Assembly: GCF_001815865.1 (NCBI RefSeq)
Contig: NZ_KV822195.1
Span: 62,001-126,000 of the forward strand
Source of the DNA: Abiotrophia sp. HMSC24B09
GTDB taxonomy: Bacteria > Bacillota > Bacilli > Lactobacillales > Aerococcaceae
Length of the DNA: 64,000 bases
Direction of reading: 5' to 3'
Within the stretch, counting starts at the first letter, position 1. The number at the start of each line of letters is the position of its first letter. This document shows, piece after piece, positions 37,562 through 47,228 of the stretch. The translations under genes were made by a program, and so were the position numbers. A model generated the notes under the pieces. It was not told the origin of the DNA. It saw only the letters and a list, made by a program, of their open reading frames with translations, and made no database searches.

Positions 37562-38785
37562 ATGATGCCAGAAAAGATTACTAGCCCATCACCATGGGCT
37601 AAGGACTTTCCCATACTCAAGCAAAAGGTCCATGGCCAAGACTTGATTTATTTTGATAATGCGGCGACTAGTCAGAAGCCACAGCTTGTCTTGGATCGCT
37701 TGGCTGATTACTATCTCCAAGACAATGCCAATATCCATCGTGGGGTCCATAGCCTGGCCAACCGAGCCACTCAAGACTATGAAGCAGCCCGCCAGAGAGT
37801 AGCTGACTTCATGGGTGCCAAGCCGCAAGAAATTATTTTTACCAGTGGGACTACTGCGGGTTTGAATTTTCTGGCAGACCGTTGGATAGGACCAAGTTTA
37901 CAGCCAGGAGACCAAATTGGGCTGACTTATTTGGAACATCATTCCAATCTAGTGCCGTGGCAAGCGCTAGCCCAAGAGCGGGGTGCTACCCTCTCTTATC
38001 TACCTCTGACGGAGGATCATTACTTGGATTTAGTGGCCCTAGAAGCGAGTGACTGGTCCAAGCTCAAGGTCATTACCATCCACCATGTTTCCAATGTCTT
38101 GGGTATTTCTCAGGATATAGCTGCTTTAACAGCCTGGGCTAAACCACGAGGCATTAAGGTCATCGTTGATGGTGCCCAGGCGGTTGCCCATTTTCCAGTA
38201 GATGTAGAAAGCCTAGGAGTCGATGCCTACTGTTGGAGTGGCCATAAACTCTACGGCCCGACTGGAATTGGCATTTGCTACCTCAAGCAAGAACATCATG
38301 ACACTTGCCAGCCATTTTTCTATGGCGGTGAAATGGTCCATCAAGTAGGAGATTACCAAACAGACTACGCGGTCGCCCCACAGAAATTCGAAGGGGGGAC
38401 GCCGCCTATTGCTCAAGCCATTGGCTTGGCAGCTGCCATTGAATGGCTGTCTACTATCGGATGGCGGGATATTGAGACCCATGAGAGTCATCTGACGCTA
38501 GAACTAGTAAGAGGCTTACAGGCTATTCCGGATCTGGAAGTTTATGGTCATGGTCATGGTATTGTGACCTTCAATATTGTGGGTGTCCATCCCCATGATG
38601 CGGCGACGGCCTATGATTTAGAAGGCATTGCCCTGCGAGCAGGCCACCATTGTGCCCAGCCTTTGATGCGCCGCTTAGGTCAGACGGCGACTTTGCGGGC
38701 CAGTCTGGCGCTCTATAATGATGCGCAAGAGGTCGCACGTTTTATCGAAGTTACCAAAGCAGTGAAGGAGTTTTTCTGTCCATGA
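37562..38785 (+). CDS. sufS: Cysteine desulfurase SufS
   Basis: PLP enzyme of group II that takes sulfur from cysteine and passes it to SufU. Motifs: LIYFDNAATSQKP, TSGTTAGLNFLA, the PLP-Lys in DAYCWSGHKLYGPTG (near residue 227) and the sulfur-accepting Cys in RAGHHCAQPLM (near 364). 407 residues. Two tandem ATG codons start the gene. The end overlaps sufU by four bases. Confidence 0.95.
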   Translation: MMPEKITSPSPWAKDFPILKQKVHGQDLIYFDNAATSQKPQLVLDRLADYYLQDNANIHRGVHSLANRATQDYEAARQRVADFMGAKPQEIIFTSGTTAGLNFLADRWIGPSLQPGDQIGLTYLEHHSNLVPWQALAQERGATLSYLPLTEDHYLDLVALEASDWSKLKVITIHHVSNVLGISQDIAALTAWAKPRGIKVIVDGAQAVAHFPVDVESLGVDAYCWSGHKLYGPTGIGICYLKQEHHDTCQPFFYGGEMVHQVGDYQTDYAVAPQKFEGGTPPIAQAIGLAAAIEWLSTIGWRDIETHESHLTLELVRGLQAIPDLEVYGHGHGIVTFNIVGVHPHDAATAYDLEGIALRAGHHCAQPLMRRLGQTATLRASLALYNDAQEVARFIEVTKAVKEFFCP

Positions 38786-39273
38786 GTTTAAATCAATTAA
38801 ATCAACTCTATCGCCAAGTCATTTTGGATCATGGGCAACATCCCCGTCATTTTGGTAAGTTGGACCATGCCGATCAGGAAGTGGAGCTATTCAATCCTAC
38901 TTGTGGTGATGCAATCGTCTTGTACCTGAAAATTGAAGATGACCGCATCCTTGATTTGGCCTTTAGTGGCCAAGGCTGTACCATTAGTATGGCTTCTGCC
39001 AGTATGATGTGCGAGGCTCTGTTGGGCAAGCCAAAGGATCAAGCCCTAGCCATGATTGCGACTTTTCAGGCCTTGGTTGGTGGACCAGGACAAGTGGACG
39101 AGTCTTGGGAGCAAGCGCTAGGTGATGCGGCCCTCTTAGAAGGCGTTAAGGCCTTTCCTGCCCGTTATAAGTGTGCCATCCTGGCCTGGAAAGCCCTAGG
39201 ACTGGGATTAGATCAAGATACAAGCTTGGATGAGGGCTTAAGCCGCCATAACCAAGCACAAGAAAGTGAGTGA
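38782..39273 (+). CDS. sufU: Zinc-dependent sulfurtransferase SufU
   Basis: IscU-like protein that accepts sulfur from SufS. The three Cys ligands are in NPTCGD (near residue 41), FSGQGCTIS (near 67) and RYKCAILAW (near 130), with Asp43 after the first Cys, and the SufU-type insertion lies between the second and third. 163 residues. Overlaps sufS by four bases. Confidence 0.94.
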   Translation: MSLNQLNQLYRQVILDHGQHPRHFGKLDHADQEVELFNPTCGDAIVLYLKIEDDRILDLAFSGQGCTISMASASMMCEALLGKPKDQALAMIATFQALVGGPGQVDESWEQALGDAALLEGVKAFPARYKCAILAWKALGLGLDQDTSLDEGLSRHNQAQESE

Positions 39274-39278
39274 AGATA

Positions 39279-40673
39279 ATGAGTGACGTACCTGTTGTTA
39301 ACGACTATGCCTATGGCTTCCACGATGATGCCGAAATTATCTTTTCTACGGGTAAGGGTCTGAGTGAAGAGGTTATTCGGACTATTTCCAAGGAAAAAGG
39401 GGAGCCTGAATGGATGTTAGACTACCGTCTGCGTTCACTTAAGGTCTTCCTTGATAGTAAGTTGCCTGACTGGGGGCCTGACCTGTCAGCACTAGATTTT
39501 GATGATATTATTTATTACCAGAAGGCCATGGATCGTCCGGCCCGTTCCTGGGATGATGTACCTGATGAGATTAAGGAGACCTTTGAGCGAATTGGGATTC
39601 CTCAGGCTGAACGCGAGTATCTAGCGGGTGCTGCGGTTCAATATGAATCGGAAGCAGTTTACCACAATATGAAGGCCGAGTTTGAAAAATTAGGTATTGT
39701 CTTTACTGACACGGACTCTGGCTTACGAGAATATCCTGAGCTCTTCAAGGAACATTTTGGGACAGTGGTGCCTCCAACTGATAACTTTGAGGCCGCGCTC
39801 AATAGTGCCGCTTGGAGTGGGGGGACCTTTATCTATGTTCCAAAAGGGGTCAAGTGTGATATTCCACTTCAAACCTATTTCCGAATTAATAATGAGGGGA
39901 CAGGACAGTTTGAGCGGACCCTAATTATTGTGGACGAGGGCGCCAGCATCCACTATGTGGAAGGCTGTACGGCACCAACCTATTCAACTGCCTCGCTTCA
40001 TGCCGCCATTGTGGAAATTATTGTCAAAAAAGACGCCTATTGCCGTTATACCACCATTCAAAACTGGTCTAACAACGTCTATAACCTAGTGACCAAGCGG
40101 GCCCATGCCCATGCGGGGGCAACTATGGAGTGGATTGATGGCAACTTAGGAGCTCATACAACCATGAAGTATCCAAGTGTCTATCTTCAAGGAGAAGGGG
40201 CGCGGGGTACCATGCTTTCCATTGCCTTTGCCGGTAAGAACCAAAAGCAAGACACGGGTGCTAAGATGATTCATAATGCCCCCAACACCTCTAGTTCCAT
40301 TGTGTCTAAATCCATCGCCAAGGATGGGGGAGAGGTTAACTACCGCGGGCAAGTGACCTTTGCTAAGAATTCCAAGCGTTCCATCTCGCATATTGAATGT
40401 GACACCATTATTATGGATCAGGCTTCAAAATCGGATACCATTCCGTTCAATGAGATTCATAATGGGCAAGTCTCCTTGGAGCACGAAGCCAAAGTCTCCA
40501 AGATTTCAGAGGAACAACTTTTCTACTTGATGAGTCGAGGGCTGTCTGAATCCGAAGCGACGGAAATGATTATTATGGGCTTTGTCGAGCCTTTTACCAA
40601 GGAATTACCGATGGAATATGCGGTTGAGCTCAACCGCCTCATTAGTTATGAAATGGAAGGGTCTGTCGGCTAG
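39279..40673 (+). CDS. sufB: Fe-S cluster assembly protein SufB
   Basis: Core scaffold of the SUF system. Residues DYAYGFHDD near the start, [41 protein letters not shown] and the C-terminal [38 protein letters not shown] are the family signature. 464 residues from the ATG at 39279, five bases after the sufU stop; a GTG at 39270 would overlap sufU and lacks a ribosome site. Confidence 0.96.
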   Translation: MSDVPVVNDYAYGFHDDAEIIFSTGKGLSEEVIRTISKEKGEPEWMLDYRLRSLKVFLDSKLPDWGPDLSALDFDDIIYYQKAMDRPARSWDDVPDEIKETFERIGIPQAEREYLAGAAVQYESEAVYHNMKAEFEKLGIVFTDTDSGLREYPELFKEHFGTVVPPTDNFEAALNSAAWSGGTFIYVPKGVKCDIPLQTYFRINNEGTGQFERTLIIVDEGASIHYVEGCTAPTYSTASLHAAIVEIIVKKDAYCRYTTIQNWSNNVYNLVTKRAHAHAGATMEWIDGNLGAHTTMKYPSVYLQGEGARGTMLSIAFAGKNQKQDTGAKMIHNAPNTSSSIVSKSIAKDGGEVNYRGQVTFAKNSKRSISHIECDTIIMDQASKSDTIPFNEIHNGQVSLEHEAKVSKISEEQLFYLMSRGLSESEATEMIIMGFVEPFTKELPMEYAVELNRLISYEMEGSVG

Positions 40674-40696
40674 ACCGGGGCTATCAATATAAGTTA

Positions 40697-40742
40697 AAAA
40701 CACCTCGTGACTTGGGCACTAGCCTGAGTCACGAGGTGTTTT
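40697..40742 (+). terminator. Terminator of the suf operon
   Basis: AAAACACCTCGTGACT - 14-base loop - AGTCACGAGGTGTTTT, 16-bp perfect stem. Confidence 0.92.
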
Positions 40743-40749
40743 ATAAATA

Positions 40750-40787
40750 AATCCTCATTGGCTATGTCGCGCTAGCCGATGAGGATT
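40750..40787 (-). terminator. Terminator of the secreted paralogue pair
   Basis: AATCCTCATTGGCT pairs with AGCCGATGAGGATT (one mismatch), just beyond the minus-strand stop codon at 40798. Confidence 0.75.
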
Positions 40788-40797
40788 ATTGAGTGAA

Positions 40798-41367
40798 TTA
40801 TTTTGGTGTCCAGGATTTAAGAATTTCCTCTAAGGCATCCATGTCTTGAGGTGCCCCTTCGACCGCTAAGTAGTAGACTGAATCAGGATCGGACTCTGTG
40901 GTGAAGTAAACGAGACGTAAGGATTTCTCTTGAAATTGTACTTCAACTCCGACAGCGTCTTTATAGCTAGATGGGTAATTCTTAGCAGCGCTTAAGGTGA
41001 GCTTTTCATGGGATGGGATGGTGGCAAAGGTAGCCATGTGATCGGTCGCATAAGGATATGGTTTAGGTAGTTTACTGAAGACTGGATGATTTTCGATGCC
41101 TTGATAAGCTGGCAACTTATTTAATGTGACTACTGTAAAGGCATCTTTAGAAGACCACTGGAGCTGGGTGGGTGAGTGTTCTCCGAGTTCAGTAAATTTG
41201 ACAAAGTCTGAAGGAATCATGACATAGCCTAGTGAGTCGCTGCCGACTTTCTGACTTAAATCGAGTGTAGTAGTTTGACTACTAGAGGATTCTTCGGCCA
41301 AAATGGTCTGGGGTGCAAGCACGACCAAGCTAGCCAAAAGGCATAAAAAGGTTAAAAATCGTTTCAT
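40798..41367 (-). CDS. Secreted hypothetical protein, paralogue 2
   Basis: Begins with a clear signal peptide, MKRFLTFLCLLASLVVLAPQ then TILA, cleaved before EES. After a short Ser/Thr spacer comes VGSDSLGYVMIPSDFVKFTE, matching VGNDTVGYLTLPEGYEANET of the upstream gene, and both end in a SxxxYYLAVEGAPQDMDALEE..LKSW / NYVYLIGMDGPNADSLSSFGDIAKTW block. 189 residues, no Cys after the signal, no wall anchor. Function is not recognised. It is 17 bases downstream of its paralogue, so the two are probably co-transcribed. Confidence 0.7.
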   Translation of the reverse strand: MKRFLTFLCLLASLVVLAPQTILAEESSSSQTTTLDLSQKVGSDSLGYVMIPSDFVKFTELGEHSPTQLQWSSKDAFTVVTLNKLPAYQGIENHPVFSKLPKPYPYATDHMATFATIPSHEKLTLSAAKNYPSSYKDAVGVEVQFQEKSLRLVYFTTESDPDSVYYLAVEGAPQDMDALEEILKSWTPK

Positions 41368-41384
41368 TGTATGGCTCCTCCTTC

Positions 41385-41972
41385 TTAAGGTTTCTTACTT
41401 GACCAGGTTTTAGCAATGTCACCAAATGAAGAAAGACTATCTGCATTAGGGCCGTCCATACCAATTAGGTAGACATAGTTGCTATCATTTTTATCGGTGA
41501 AATAGACACTGCCAATAGCACTGGAATCCTTATAGCTAACTAGGTAGTAGCCATCAGGTAGGTTGTCGAAGCCTGCAGGTCCAGATTGAAAGGTAAGTTC
41601 TTTATCAGGTAAGCGATAAACAACTTCTTTCATGATAATCCAAGCTGGAAGAGTTAGCTTAGCCAAGGACTGAGGCTTACTTTGAATATAATCTGTCGCA
41701 TTCAGTCTCATTAAGCTAATCGATGTATTGGTGGATTTATTGACGAATGACAGACCGCCAGTGTTTTGGTCACCAGTTTCGTTCGCTTCGTAGCCCTCGG
41801 GAAGGGTTAAGTAGCCAACCGTATCGTTGCCGACAACTTGTGTGCCAGCCGTTGCTGTGCTTGAAGTTTGACTAGATGTGCTAGTGTTAGACTCAGCGAG
41901 AATGGCGACAGGCTGCCAGAGGGTGGTGGCTAGCAGTCCTAAGGCTACAAGCCGACTGAGTTTTTTATTCAT
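41385..41972 (-). CDS. Secreted hypothetical protein, paralogue 1
   Basis: Signal peptide MNKKLSRLVALGLLATTLWQ PVAILA, then a Ser/Thr-rich linker (ESNTSTSSQTSSTATAGTQ) and a globular part starting VVGNDTVGYLTLPEGY. The ATG at 41972 follows GAAAGGA at eight bases; the longer frame up to 42038 would place polar residues ahead of the signal and is not favoured. 195 residues. It shares the layout of the gene at 40798-41367 at low identity, so the pair is an old duplication. No known function. Confidence 0.7.
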   Translation of the reverse strand: MNKKLSRLVALGLLATTLWQPVAILAESNTSTSSQTSSTATAGTQVVGNDTVGYLTLPEGYEANETGDQNTGGLSFVNKSTNTSISLMRLNATDYIQSKPQSLAKLTLPAWIIMKEVVYRLPDKELTFQSGPAGFDNLPDGYYLVSYKDSSAIGSVYFTDKNDSNYVYLIGMDGPNADSLSSFGDIAKTWSSKKP

Positions 41973-42048
41973 GAAAATCATCCTTTCATTGTCAGAGGGA
42001 GAGCCTCTTAACTTAGGGGCATTCTGTAGAGATGCCACTTATACTGAT

Positions 42049-42077
42049 AGTATAGCACTTATACTAGGGGCATTCAA
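42049..42077 (-). promoter_or_regulatory. Promoter of the secreted paralogue pair
   Basis: Minus strand: -35 TTGAAT (42077-42072), 17-bp spacer, -10 TATACT (42054-42049). GAATGCCCCTA occurs at both 42076-42066 and 42024-42014 on that strand, and AGTATAAGTG occurs twice in between, giving a repeat-rich control region. The 347-base gap 41973-42319 holds this promoter and that of the DUF1002 gene. Confidence 0.6.
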
Positions 42078-42268
42078 GAAAGGCTAGTTTCAGAAAAAAT
42101 ACTTAAGATAGGGATTTGATGATAGTTAAGGGCGGAGACAGAGGACGGTTTTAAGCATTTTTTGTTTCTTCTAGGACCGAATGATTTGTGAATGTTTAAG
42201 GCTAAATGTTAAGAAACCTTGAAATTTGAAAGACAAATATGGTAATTCTACGTACTATGACAAGCAGT

Positions 42269-42278
42269 GTGTTACAAT
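42269..42278 (+). promoter_or_regulatory. Extended -10 promoter of the DUF1002 gene
   Basis: TGTTACAAT, a TGN-TACAAT extended -10 (42273-42278), about 40 bases before the start codon; no good -35 was found. Confidence 0.45.
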
Positions 42279-42319
42279 ATACTTAGACCAAATTCTCTAG
42301 ATTTAGGAGTGAGGAAACT

Positions 42320-44080
42320 ATGAAGAAATCAACTAAATGGCTCGTTGCCTTAATGGCAGCTCTTGCTGTGGCACCTAACGTGGCCTATTTAAGCCAACCG
42401 ACATCAGAACTAGTTTCTGCGGTAGAACAAGCTCAACAACAAAAACTATTGTCTCTGGGGGCATCGTTGAACCCTCAACAACAAGAACAAACCAAGAACC
42501 TCTTGGGTGCTAAGGACTTTAGCGCAGCCAATACGCTCATGGTAGACGGTAATACCATCAACCAATATCTACATGATGGCTCTAACGCAAGTACTACTGT
42601 TTATTCCAGTGCTTATATTGAACAACAAGCGGCTGGTTATGGGGTACAAGTTCAAATTGTGACACCACAAAACATCACTTTAGTCAGCGCTACGACTTAT
42701 CAGAACGCAGCTATTACGTCTGGTGCAAAGGATGTACTGATTCGTATTGCTACCGTTAGTCCTGTAACGGGTGAGGGCGCATTGGCAGGGGTCTATGCCT
42801 TGCTTGCTAAGTCAGGTGTTAAAGTAGATGAGAAAGCTGTTAAGGTAGCTGAGAAAGAAATCAAAGTAGTCGAAGTTGTCAAGAAAGAAGATAAATTAGA
42901 CGATACCAAGGCTAACCAAATCATCTCTGAAATCAAAAAAGAAGTCACCAACCAACAAGCCAACCAAGGGGTAAACGTGGATACCCAAGTGGCACAAACC
43001 ATTGTTAACCAAGTAATCAATAACACCACTGTTAACAACAATACGACAATCAATAACAACACCACTAACAATAACACGACCGTTAACATTTCTGACTCAA
43101 CTAAGGAAGAGTTAGTAAAACTAGCGGAAGAATATGCTAAGACAGAAGCAGCTAAGTCTAAAGATACCATCCAACAATTAGAGAAATCGGTAGACAACAG
43201 CCTCAATGCGCCTTGGAAGGAAGTCCTCAACAGCTTAGACGAAGCTAGCTCGCCAAGTAAGGAAGAAATCTTAAATGCGGAACGCAAAGACTACTCTGAT
43301 CAAGCTGTTTACAACCCAATTCTGCCTGCAATGTTCAAGAAATTCTATGAACGTGTGCAAAATGGCGAACCAGTGTATGACATTTACTCTCATACCTTCA
43401 TCCTGGAAAAATTCTTGCCAGATATGAAGCCTGAAGAGAAACAAGCCCTCAACCAATTGCGGGTTTACCTCTATCAATACACCAATACTTTGGACAGGGA
43501 TCGTAAGGAAGCTTTGGGTAACGACTACACCAGTGTTAAACAACGTTGGACTGCTCAACTCAATGCAGCTGAAGCGGTGGGTAACCAAGCAGAGCTTAAG
43601 AGCCTAACAGACAAGTTTGCCCTAGCAACGGGTTATGCTAATGAAGTATATGCTTACGAATTCGTTCAAGATGGTAGCAAGATTACTGCCTTACCTCGAG
43701 TGGACTTAGTGACCCATGTGTCAACAGCTGATCACCTTTTCTATGATACTGCGACTGGTCAAGTCAGCATGGGGATTGAGCCAAATGTGACGCCTGTAGC
43801 CAATGGACTCTTTAGCTTCCAAAATGCTTACGGTGTTGACGTTAAGCCAAGCGCTGATTTAACGATTGACTTACCAAAAGACTTCAAGATTCCAGGCTAT
43901 AGTGGTGACAATCAACCTAATAGCTCTAACAATCAAGAGTCTCAAGCTCCAAATCAAAATTCAGGTGATGCTTCAACGCCTCCTGCTAGTCAAGATCAAA
44001 ACCAACCTGCCCCAACTCAACCAGGAACTGAGTCAGGTGAAGCAAGCCAACCTGCTAATAATAGCCAAAATCCGCAATAG
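42320..44080 (+). CDS. Secreted DUF1002 (YpuA-like) protein
   Basis: Exported protein with signal peptide MKKSTKWLVALMAALAVAPN then VAYLSQP. The DUF1002 part (about residues 35-190) contains LLGAKDFSAANTLMVDGNTI NQYL and VYSSAYIEQQAAGYGVQVQIVTPQNIT. A striking Asn/Thr block NNTTVNNNTTINNNTTNNNT (about 235-258) then links to a helical region, and the end is Pro/Gln/Asn/Ser-rich. YpuA relatives of about 290 residues lack the second half, so 586 residues is long. There is no LPXTG anchor or lipobox. Role unknown. Confidence 0.75.
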   Translation: MKKSTKWLVALMAALAVAPNVAYLSQPTSELVSAVEQAQQQKLLSLGASLNPQQQEQTKNLLGAKDFSAANTLMVDGNTINQYLHDGSNASTTVYSSAYIEQQAAGYGVQVQIVTPQNITLVSATTYQNAAITSGAKDVLIRIATVSPVTGEGALAGVYALLAKSGVKVDEKAVKVAEKEIKVVEVVKKEDKLDDTKANQIISEIKKEVTNQQANQGVNVDTQVAQTIVNQVINNTTVNNNTTINNNTTNNNTTVNISDSTKEELVKLAEEYAKTEAAKSKDTIQQLEKSVDNSLNAPWKEVLNSLDEASSPSKEEILNAERKDYSDQAVYNPILPAMFKKFYERVQNGEPVYDIYSHTFILEKFLPDMKPEEKQALNQLRVYLYQYTNTLDRDRKEALGNDYTSVKQRWTAQLNAAEAVGNQAELKSLTDKFALATGYANEVYAYEFVQDGSKITALPRVDLVTHVSTADHLFYDTATGQVSMGIEPNVTPVANGLFSFQNAYGVDVKPSADLTIDLPKDFKIPGYSGDNQPNSSNNQESQAPNQNSGDASTPPASQDQNQPAPTQPGTESGEASQPANNSQNPQ

Positions 44081-44093
44081 GGTAATAGCTAAC

Positions 44094-44129
44094 CCTCGGC
44101 ACGCCTCATGGCGTGCCGAGGGTCTTTTG
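44094..44129 (+). terminator. Terminator of the DUF1002 gene
   Basis: CCCTCGGCACGCC TCAT GGCGTGCCGAGGG followed by TCTTTT; 13-bp perfect stem. Confidence 0.93.
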
Positions 44130-44181
44130 ATTTGTTAGATATTTCAATTGTTACATTTAATGCTCAAATCTAACTTTTTGC

Positions 44182-44210
44182 TTTATAATCCCCACTATTA
44201 GTGGTATAAT
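44182..44210 (+). promoter_or_regulatory. Promoter of ezrA with a palindrome in the spacer
   Basis: -10 TATAAT (44205-44210), 17 bp after a weak TTTATA (44182-44187). The palindrome CCACTATTAGTGG (44192-44204) fills the spacer and could be a repressor site. Confidence 0.5.
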
Positions 44211-44277
44211 CGAAAATGATTATTTAGGCATTTTTCTCGTCAAGGCCTAAAAATGGACATAAGGAGGAGCGAACACA

Positions 44278-45996
44278 TTGCAATTTACAGGTATATTACT
44301 ATTAATTATTTTGGTTTGTGTGCTTGGTTACTTTGCCTATTACTTCTACCGAAATAAAAATACGCAAAGCATCCGAGAACTTGAAGCAAGAAAAGAGGAT
44401 ATGATGGCGATACCGATTGCCAATCAACTCTTCCTCCTTAAGAATATGAGCCTATCGGGTCAAACAAAACGTAAGTACGAGAGCTTGGTTAACCAGTGGC
44501 AATCCATTACCAACTTCCAGTTTGTAGAGATTGAATCTGCCCTAGTTGGGGCCCAACAATATGCAGATCAACTTAATTTTGTGCGGACTGGGCGAACCAT
44601 TGCTCAAGCACGTCAGTTGATTGAAGAAACCATGCTTAAGGTGCAAGATCTCCATCAAGACTTGACTGACCTCTTGCAAGTGGAAGTTGACAACAATGAG
44701 TTGAATGCTGCTTTACATGAGCGTTATAATTCAGCACGCAAGAATGTCATGAACCACAGCTTTGATTACGGTCCTGCCATTGAGACCTTGGAGAAAAACC
44801 TCCAGTATTTGGAACTCAACTTCACTAAGTACAATGAGTACACTGAAAATGGGGATCATCTAGAAGCGCGTGATATGCTCAAGACCATTGATGCAGACAT
44901 GACTAGCCTAGAAGACATCTTAGAACGTATCCCGTCGATGTACGACAAGATTAAGAATGAATACGAAGACTCCCTAGATGACTTGCGTGAAGGCTACCAG
45001 AAGATGGTAGACAGTCGCTTTGACTTTGATGGCGTAGCCATTCTAGAGAAAGTGGACGAAATTCAAGAAAAATTGAACGATGCCAAGAATGAAATCAAGA
45101 ATGCCGACTTATCAGAAGCTAAGACTCTGATGGATAAGGCAGAACGTGATATCAAGTCGCTCTATGATTTGATGGAAACTGAAATTGAAGCCAAAGACTA
45201 TGTCAACAAGAACATCCAAAGTCTTCGCCGCAAAATTGATGAAGTGGCTGAAAATGGGCGTTATGCTGGCATTGAAGTAGACCGTATCGCGCAAAGCTAT
45301 ATTCTCCATGAGAATGAAGTGGATCAAATTGCTGATTTAAGCGATCAAATCCGCCATGAATATAACCGCTTCAAAGACTTGGTGGCTGAGACTGAAGGGT
45401 CTGCAGTGGTTTATACTCAAGCTGAAGGTCGCATTAAGAAAATTCGCAAGCGTATCGAAGAAATTGATGAGCAAGTATTGGCAATTACCAACAAAATCGC
45501 TCAACTCAACACGCGCGAGAAGGATGCCAAGACTAACTTGGATGACTATGAATTAGCTCTACGCAATATTAAGCGTCGGATTGAGAAAAGTCATCTGCCT
45601 GGTCTCAGTGATTCCTTCTACGAACAGTTCTATCGTGTAACGGATCAAGTGGAGCACTTGGCTAAGCAACTCAACCGAGTACGTATTGATATGGATGAAA
45701 TTGAAAGCTTAGAAGATGAGTTAGAGCGTCACCTTGCTGCACTGGAAGAAATGACGGAGTCAGTGGTAGACAGTGCTATGTTGACCGAATACATGATTCA
45801 ACAGAGCAACCGATTCCGCTATGACTATCCTGAAGTGGATGCAGCAATCAAAGAGGCTCAGTATCTCTTCCATCGGGAGTTTAAGTATCAAGAAGCCTTA
45901 GCGATTATTGAGAAAACCCTGAGACGACTTGACCCAGATGCGCCGACTCAAGTACGTCGCATGTACCACCAAGAAAAGCGGAGCACTCAATTTTAG
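44278..45996 (+). CDS. ezrA: Septation ring formation regulator EzrA
   Basis: Membrane-anchored coiled-coil protein that tunes FtsZ ring assembly and links it to penicillin-binding proteins. One N-terminal membrane helix (residues 2-22), a short basic stretch, and then spectrin-like helical repeats to the end, as in the family; RKEDMMAIPIANQLFLLKNMSLSGQTKRKYE is characteristic. 572 residues. It starts with TTG after AAGGAGG (ten bases). Confidence 0.94.
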   Translation: MQFTGILLLIILVCVLGYFAYYFYRNKNTQSIRELEARKEDMMAIPIANQLFLLKNMSLSGQTKRKYESLVNQWQSITNFQFVEIESALVGAQQYADQLNFVRTGRTIAQARQLIEETMLKVQDLHQDLTDLLQVEVDNNELNAALHERYNSARKNVMNHSFDYGPAIETLEKNLQYLELNFTKYNEYTENGDHLEARDMLKTIDADMTSLEDILERIPSMYDKIKNEYEDSLDDLREGYQKMVDSRFDFDGVAILEKVDEIQEKLNDAKNEIKNADLSEAKTLMDKAERDIKSLYDLMETEIEAKDYVNKNIQSLRRKIDEVAENGRYAGIEVDRIAQSYILHENEVDQIADLSDQIRHEYNRFKDLVAETEGSAVVYTQAEGRIKKIRKRIEEIDEQVLAITNKIAQLNTREKDAKTNLDDYELALRNIKRRIEKSHLPGLSDSFYEQFYRVTDQVEHLAKQLNRVRIDMDEIESLEDELERHLAALEEMTESVVDSAMLTEYMIQQSNRFRYDYPEVDAAIKEAQYLFHREFKYQEALAIIEKTLRRLDPDAPTQVRRMYHQEKRSTQF

Positions 45997-46025
45997 GATT
46001 GCTAAGTGCTAGATAGTTTAGAAAC

Positions 46026-46058
46026 AAAAGGCCCAAGACACGTGTTGTCGGGCCTTTT
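46026..46058 (+). terminator. Terminator of ezrA
   Basis: AAAAGGCCC and GGGCCTTTTT arms around an inner short hairpin. Confidence 0.8.
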
Positions 46059-46076
46059 TGCAAGAGGAGGAAAGTG

Positions 46077-47228
46077 ATGATTTATCTGGATAACGCCGCA
46101 ACTACCCGGATTCATCCCCAAGTCTTGGCTACCTATAGCCAGGTGGCTCAAGAATTTTTTGCTAATCCGTCGAGTGCTCATGGCCTAGGTCGTAAGAGTC
46201 GACAACTTTTGGAACAGGCTCGAGCCCAAGTTGGTCAACTATTAGGTTATCATCCGCAGGAAATCTACTTTACTAGTTCAGGCACTGAGGCCAATAACTG
46301 GGTCTTCCAACGGATTGTAAGCCAGGCCCACAAACGTCGGCCTGAGGCTAGTTTGGTTCTAGTCAGTCCTTTTGAGCATCCTGCAGTTTTAAGCCAAAGA
46401 GACTATATCGAAAGCCAAGGTCTGACTTGGGACACTTTGCCAGTGACTGACCAAGGGCAAGTAGATTTGGAAGCTTTCCAGGCTAAGTTAGGACCAGAAG
46501 TTTTGCTAGTTTCCACCATGGCTGTCAATAATGAGATGGGGGCTTGCCAGCCTTTGGACCAGATGGCGCAAATCTTAGCAGACTATCCAAATATTGTCTG
46601 GCACGTCGATGGGGTTCAGTCGGTTACGACCGAATTGTCCCGGATTCAGCAGGACAGAATTGATTGTTTAAGCTTGTCTAGCCACAAATTTCATGCGCCA
46701 CGCGGAGTGGGGATTTTGGCCTGCCGCCAACGCGTGGATTTGGTTCCCCTAATGACAGGGGGAGGCCAGGAGCAGGGGCAAAGATCTGGGACTGAGAACC
46801 TAGCCGCCATTGTGGCTACTGCTAAGGCCCTACGTCTAGCCCATGGAGAACAAGGTCAGACACGTTCGCGGCTTAAGGCCTATAGCCAGCAACTAGCCCA
46901 AGCCTTAAGCGCGCAAGGTTGGGTTATCTTTGCCCAAGAAACGGCAGCGCCTCATATTTTGTGCGCAGCTCTTCCAGGAATTCCTGGCGAGGTCCTGCTC
47001 AATGCCTTCGAGACCCAAGGTATCTATGTGTCAACTACCAGTGCTTGTTCCAGTCGAGTAAAATCTGACCATCACAGTTTGGCGGCAATGGGCGTACCCC
47101 AAAACTTAGCACAATCCGCCTTGCGCTTTAGCCTAGCAGCGGATACCAGTGACCAAGATATTGAAAAATGTCTAGTAGCCATTCCAAAAATTAGCCAACA
47201 ATTTGAGAAAACACGAGGAAAATCATGA
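46077..47228 (+). CDS. iscS: Cysteine desulfurase of the IscS/NifS group
   Basis: PLP-dependent group I desulfurase. MIYLDNAATTRIHP, ANPSSAHGLGRKSRQLLE, FTSSGTEANNW, the PLP-Lys in CLSLSSHKFHAPRGVG and the active Cys in STTSACSSRVKSDHH are all present. It overlaps thiI by four bases, so it most likely supplies sulfur for ThiI-dependent 4-thiouridine in tRNA, separate from SufS. The ATG at 46077 is better spaced from GAGGAGG than the GTG before it. 383 residues. Confidence 0.93.
   Translation: MIYLDNAATTRIHPQVLATYSQVAQEFFANPSSAHGLGRKSRQLLEQARAQVGQLLGYHPQEIYFTSSGTEANNWVFQRIVSQAHKRRPEASLVLVSPFEHPAVLSQRDYIESQGLTWDTLPVTDQGQVDLEAFQAKLGPEVLLVSTMAVNNEMGACQPLDQMAQILADYPNIVWHVDGVQSVTTELSRIQQDRIDCLSLSSHKFHAPRGVGILACRQRVDLVPLMTGGGQEQGQRSGTENLAAIVATAKALRLAHGEQGQTRSRLKAYSQQLAQALSAQGWVIFAQETAAPHILCAALPGIPGEVLLNAFETQGIYVSTTSACSSRVKSDHHSLAAMGVPQNLAQSALRFSLAADTSDQDIEKCLVAIPKISQQFEKTRGKS

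Noticed and set aside
42793..43287. Minus-strand ORF of 164 codons opposite the DUF1002 gene
   Set aside because: It is an antisense shadow of the Asn/Thr repeat and biased codons; the hydrophobic VVLLLVVLLL stretch comes from reading the AAC/ACC repeats backwards.
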